Shown here: in pieces, positions 59,831 to 64,000 of the stretch
How positions within the stretch are numbered: the first letter of the stretch is position 1
Layout: every line of letters begins with the position of its first letter
Program-made: the position numbers and the translations under genes
Source of the DNA: Omphiscola glabra
Taxonomy: Eukaryota > Mollusca > Gastropoda > Lymnaeidae
Direction: 5' to 3'
Length of the DNA stretch: 64,000 nucleotides
Assembly: GCA_964017045.1 (NCBI GenBank)
Contig: OZ024794.1
Span: 48,613,013 to 48,677,012 of the forward strand
Notes under the pieces: model-generated
Database searches by the model: none
Seen by the model: only the letters and a program-made list of their open reading frames with translations
Told to the model about the DNA's origin: nothing

Positions 59831-60444
59831 CTAATGATAAAGTTTCCGACCCAACCACCCCCCGCCCCTAAATTCTGTAATAATAATATTATTTAATATA
59901 GGGCCTACAATTAATAGTCTAATTTGATTTACTTTGAGTTTGAGATTTTAAGATTTATGATCAGTTTACTTATTGTTGAGACTGTCCTCTTCATATGGTG
60001 TAGACGGTCAATTTGATCAACATTCTTCAACACAAAATGTTACATAGGATTTAATTTGTAAATCTTCATCGTAAAAAATAAATAAATTGTTTTTAAAATT
60101 GAATTTCTTTAATGGAGTTGCTATAGGGACCCGGGTCCATATAGCCAAAATAACTTTTAAATACTTCACAAAATTCACTTTAATTTCAGAAGATTTCTTA
60201 TTTATTTATTTTATTTATGATTATGAGTGATTTTAAAAAGTAAAACCTTTCGCTATGCAGAAAAGAATTAAAACAATTAATTTTTTTCCTGGTATTACCT
60301 TAGAAATTATTTTGATTTATTTTGACTTCAACTATTATCCCATATATATTGTTTGCGTTTTTCTAAATATTAAAAAAAAATATTAAAAAATCGGCTATTT
60401 CATACAAGGAGTACCTTGAATTCATGTACGTGTTTATAGCTTTA

Positions 60445-60605
60445 GAGATAGATTTAGGGTTCAGTTTAGGGTGAGGGATAGATTTATTAGGGTTCAGGTT
60501 AGGGTGAGGGATAGATTTAGGGTTCAGGTTAGGGTGAGGGATAAATTTAGGAAGTTTTTTCATTGTTTTATTCTTAATTTTACGTCAAGATGGCGGCCAT
60601 ATTTA
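60445..60605. repeat. TTTAGGGTTCAGGTTAGG repeat with AAGATGGCGGCC, second copy
   Basis: Three copies of a unit of roughly 35-40 bp (GATTTAGGGTTCAGGTTAGG, GTGAGGGATA), then AAGATGGCGGCC at 60587-60598. It matches 27770-27935 in order and orientation, and lies inside the hAT element. Confidence 0.65.
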
Positions 60606-60944
60606 AATGCGAGGTACTTCTTGTGCGAATTTACCAAAAAATCTTCCCCTTTAATATTTCCCAAGTTTTTGCCTGATTTTCAAAATTATTCCCCAGATCC
60701 CAAATGGGGGTCGTGAATTTCCAAGAACTTGGTCTTGGGAAATTTCCCAAGGTGTGGTAGTGGTGGCCATTGACTGAGCCAGGTTTAGATTATGCACCCT
60801 TACTTATCCCTTGTGACACCATAAACATATCCTATATATATACAAAAAATATATTTAAAAACGGGTTTTGAATGATATTTGTTAAATAAAGCACATATTT
60901 GGTATTACTAATAGGCATACTTAAACGTTTTCAAGCCCCTTAAG

Positions 60945-61415
60945 GGTCGTTCTTAACTTACCCCCCTCCCCTTTTTTTAGTGTTACGTCACACCTAAAAA
61001 AAAAATCAAAACATACATAAAATTTTCATAACTAAACTAAGATTTTATTTTATTCTTTAACATTTTCCAATGATAATGGATTAAGATGTATATTGTAGTA
61101 TTATTAGAAATCCGTGACGCGAAACTACAAAGTCAAGTCATCCCCGCGCTGAATGTAAAATGGCCAGAACAGTTTTTGCGCAAAAGGTGTTTCGCGACTG
61201 AAATTCACGTTAGCTGTAATACCTGAGGCAATTTCGACCTCATATTAATGTTTCTAAAATTAATTGAATAAAGACTTTTCAAAATTAGAAAATTTTAGAT
61301 TTAAGAAAAAATTGTTACGTCACACATTTTTTTAAACCAACCCCCCCCCCCTTCCCCCATCAAAAGTGTCACAAATTCTCGACACACCTCCCCCTGAGCG
61401 TGACGTAATTTGCGA
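60945..61415. mobile_element. MITE-like repeat with GTTACGTCACAC / GTGACGTAA ends
   Basis: The left part has CTTACCCCCCTCCCC and GTGTTACGTCACACC. The right part has GTTACGTCACAC, a C-run, TCTCGACACACCTCCCCCTG and GCGTGACGTAATTTGCGAA. Related G-rich GTCACGC words recur at 63030-63130. Ends are imprecise. Confidence 0.4.
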
Positions 61416-63029
61416 ACCAATAAAGTTTATACATCAGAGAACTATTGATTATTATGATGTTCGTGGTGACTCGGATATTAATTTACTATTGCTGTGTTTG
61501 CACCTGGGAATTCTTTTTTTAAAAAGTTTGTGCTACTCTTTCTAGAATAAAAATGGGAAAAGGGTGGCGCGTTGATAAACGGCTAATTTTTACTGATAGT
61601 AAGGCAAGGACCTCCGACTTATGCAGCACACAAATAAACAAAAGCTATAATTTATAATATAAAGAAATAGGCCTAGCCAAGTCAAATTTGATAGTAGTAG
61701 AGATCAGTCAAACAATGACACTAACAGCTTCAGCTTGCAATTAATATATCTGTCTATAAAGCAGCATGAGCCTATTAAAAATAACTTTTAAAAATATAAT
61801 TATTGATTAAATTGATTTATTCGATTTAAAAGAAAAAGACTAAAAAGTGTGTTCGTTTATCTGTCGGGGTATTTCTTTTGAATTCGGAGCTATCAAATTT
61901 CACCGTACTATACTATATGTAAATATATTATGGGTATAGAAATAAAAAGATTGAAAATCTCTCGATGAACAAACAAAAAGTGTATGTTAGCTTGAAACAG
62001 GTGAAAGATTCAGTTATTTATAATTTATACCGATTAGTCTGTACCCCTTTCAATTGGAGTAAAATTGGTTGCTGTTTAGATATTAGGTATACATTAAATA
62101 TGTGATGTGACAATTTTATTTTGGAAAATTATTACTACTTCTTCTATATCTTAACTAGATCAAATTTTTAAGAACCAATAATCAAAATTAAATAGTATAT
62201 GATATTTGACCAAAAATAAAGCAACGATGATGTTATCAAAATGAGATTTTGTATATTTGTTTCCCCCACCACTTAACTGGCAAGCTGGCAAGTGATTTAC
62301 AGCAACAGAATGTGTTTTATTTGGACTATCATTCTCTTTGTAATTAGTGGTCTACCTGCCTAGTCAATTGTCAATACTGTCAATAGTGTGCTGAAGTGAG
62401 CTCTGTTTATCTTTGATTAGATTATTAATTAATAAGAAATTGGGGAAATATTAAGGTTTCGAAACAATATTGGAAGGTATCGACTTACTTATTATTACTA
62501 TTAATTAGTTATTATTTAAAGTTAAAGAAAGACTTTAAATTTAAACAATCTTAATCTTGGCTTGGTTTTAAATTTATTTAGGCTACGTTTACTTTTAGTT
62601 GTAGTCTTCAGTTAGTTTATTATTAAGTTAAGAAGTTCAATTTAAGCTTAGCCTTTAGCCTATGCCTAGTGGCCAATTCTCTTTACTGTCTTTGCATTGT
62701 AAATTGTATTTATTCATGTTATCTCAGCCACACCACTTGTTACTGAACTTTCAGTGTCATGTCATGTCCTTTGGTCCATGTGATTAATGATGATTAATGT
62801 AAACTGTAAACTCATATTATTGATTTTGACTTGGATAGCAGCGCAATCCCTGCGGAGTCAGTCTAATACTAAAAATGGTTATTTCAGTCACAGTTCTTGC
62901 TGCTGGGATGCAAACCCTTGAAGATGCTTATCAAAATCCCTTCTTATTGAACCAGAAAGGAAAAAAATTAAATGAAGGAAAATTTAATTTCAGTAATAGT
63001 AATGATAATATAATAATAGTATAAATAAT
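61416..63029. other. Intergenic, no feature seen
   Basis: AT-rich and non-coding. Confidence 0.5.
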
Positions 63030-63130
63030 AAGGGCCATCCATAAATGATGTCACGCATCTAGGAGGGGAGGGGGGTCAGATTTTTGTGAGGGGGTGGGGC
63101 TTAAGCCATGTGACATCACACGAAGAGTGG
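63030..63130 (+). mobile_element. GGGCCATCCATAAATGATGTCACGC repeat start
   Basis: Carries GGCCATCCATAAATGATGTC and ACGCATCTAGGAGGGGAGGG, and ends in CATGTGACATCACACG. This pattern (..AAATNACGTCACGC..GGGGGG..TGTGACATCAC) is a very common animal dispersed repeat, though its family cannot be fixed from sequence alone. Confidence 0.45.
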
Positions 63131-63477
63131 AATATTATAGTAAAGAATTGCACTTAAAAACCCTAAATTACAGACATTTTTAACATTATTCTTTTATACA
63201 AAAATTATAATTATTTTATTTTTAAACTACGATCACTGAGAGAATCAGTACAGGTATGCAAGGTCTGAAAAATGGCCTCTGATCAAGTTACAGGACACCA
63301 GCGGAGAGGAGAATCGGGATGTAGTTACAATGACAGTCGTGAGAATTTATGGCTAAATGTGGACACGGGAGTCATAGAAGTAGTACTACCATGGAAAGTG
63401 GGATGGAACTTGATGGAACAGAAAAAAATGGTTGACGGGGGGGGGGGGGGGGGGGGGATCTTAGTAAATGCTCTAGG

Positions 63478-63834
63478 GCAGGGATTCTTTACCTTTCTTC
63501 AGCGCTGCTGGCCCATTCTGTTTTAAACATCCCCCCAAACGTATAAATTATATTGTCATAAAATTTAAAATATGAAAATTATTAAATAATTTAGTCATTG
63601 TCGTTTTATGTCTTTAATTAACTTTTTTATAAACAAAGAAAAAAATTATCAATACAAGCAATGCGCAAAAATAAATTCACCAGAAAAAACATTTACTGCT
63701 GATAATCAAGATGCATAAAAACTGATTTTTTTTTTTTTAAACAAGCAACAACTAGCAATGGCAGCAAATACAATTTTCTGGACTTCCGCACCTCAGGGCT
63801 GGGGAGGTACTTTTACCCCTAGTTAAGAACCACT
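63478..63834. mobile_element. hAT-type MITE, diverged ends
   Basis: Left GCAGGGATTCTTTACC, right GTTAAGAACCACTG: complementary in the manner of CAGNGRTTCTTAAC ends. Flanks CTCTAGGG and TTCTCGTG agree at only about half of eight positions, so no duplication is claimed. A G-run at about 63437-63457 lies just outside. Confidence 0.45.
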
Positions 63835-63899
63835 GTTCTCGTGAAAGGTTCCTGACACAGGTGCAGTAATTTGATATCAATGGGAGGTGAATTTCTAAA

Positions 63900-64000
63900 G
63901 GGTTTGTAAAGGACAGTAGTGGACACAGAATTTTTATAGGGGTGGGGTGTAGAGATTTGTGATGTTATATTTGAGGGGGGGGGTCTAACTTTTTGTGATG
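63900..64000. repeat. G-rich dispersed repeat, cut by window end
   Basis: GGGTGGGGTGTAGAGATTTG then a G9 run and TCTAACTTTTTGTGATG. It resembles the segment at 63060-63120. Confidence 0.4.

Larger units (their letters stand above)
57830..60771 (-). mobile_element. Internally deleted hAT transposon, about 2.94 kb
   Basis: GACTGAGC occurs at 57822-57829 and 60772-60779, an 8-bp duplication typical of hAT. The left end is CAGAGATGCCACTC, then AAATTCCCAAGA. The reverse-complemented right end is AATGGCCACCACTA, then GAAATTTCCCAAGA, so the ends are diverged inverted repeats of about 45 bp. Transposase remnants lie inside on the minus strand. The shared flank actually extends to TGACTGAGCCAG because the element starts CAG. 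Confidence 0.8.

Noticed and set aside
63272..63526. 84-residue plus-strand gene near the window end
   Set aside because: Runs into a G homopolymer and shows no conserved motif.

Overview
The window is nuclear DNA from an animal. It has long AT-rich introns with GT-AG splice sites, metazoan gene families, and many relics of eukaryotic transposons. The protein families and the non-LTR, hAT and piggyBac relics suit an invertebrate. I suspect a mollusc or other lophotrochozoan from the repeat style, but the sequence alone does not prove it. There is nothing bacterial here and no CRISPR.

Four protein-coding genes can be rebuilt exon by exon with matching splice phases. (1) About 344-18.45 kb, plus strand: a divergent inactive rhomboid (iRhom/RHBDF family), ten exons plus one optional exon. 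(2) 18.57-28.48 kb, minus strand: RPP30, the p30 subunit of RNase P/MRP, eleven exons and 312 residues. It is convergent with iRhom, and the two poly(A) signals are about 75 bp apart. (3) 35.73-51.52 kb, plus strand: beta-TrCP (BTRC/FBXW11), with D domain, F-box and seven WD40 repeats. Eleven coding exons are visible; one more almost certainly lies in the 200-N assembly gap. (4) 55.59-56.70 kb, minus strand: TMEM177, two exons and 304 residues, convergent with beta-TrCP. These are unrelated housekeeping or signalling genes and do not form a functional cluster.

Much of the rest is repeat. The iRhom introns carry four minisatellites (23, 31, 36 and about 25 bp units) and LINE and MITE debris. 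The RPP30 introns hold a neat 269-bp MITE. The 29-35 kb intergenic region holds a tRNA-like SINE, a dead piggyBac and a dead LINE. The last large beta-TrCP intron contains a 2,002-bp element with exact 15-bp terminal inverted repeats and an exact 6-bp target duplication, whose superfamily I cannot assign. The region after TMEM177 contains an internally deleted hAT element of about 2.94 kb bounded by an 8-bp duplication, then further MITE fragments up to the window end.

The observations most worth checking are the 2-kb TIR element, the odd active-site region of the iRhom (rhomboid-like WR and TSG motifs, but no catalytic His), a perfect 17-bp-arm palindrome in beta-TrCP intron 1, an orphan start-codon exon upstream of RPP30, and repeats that carry YY1-like AAGATGGCGGCC sites.
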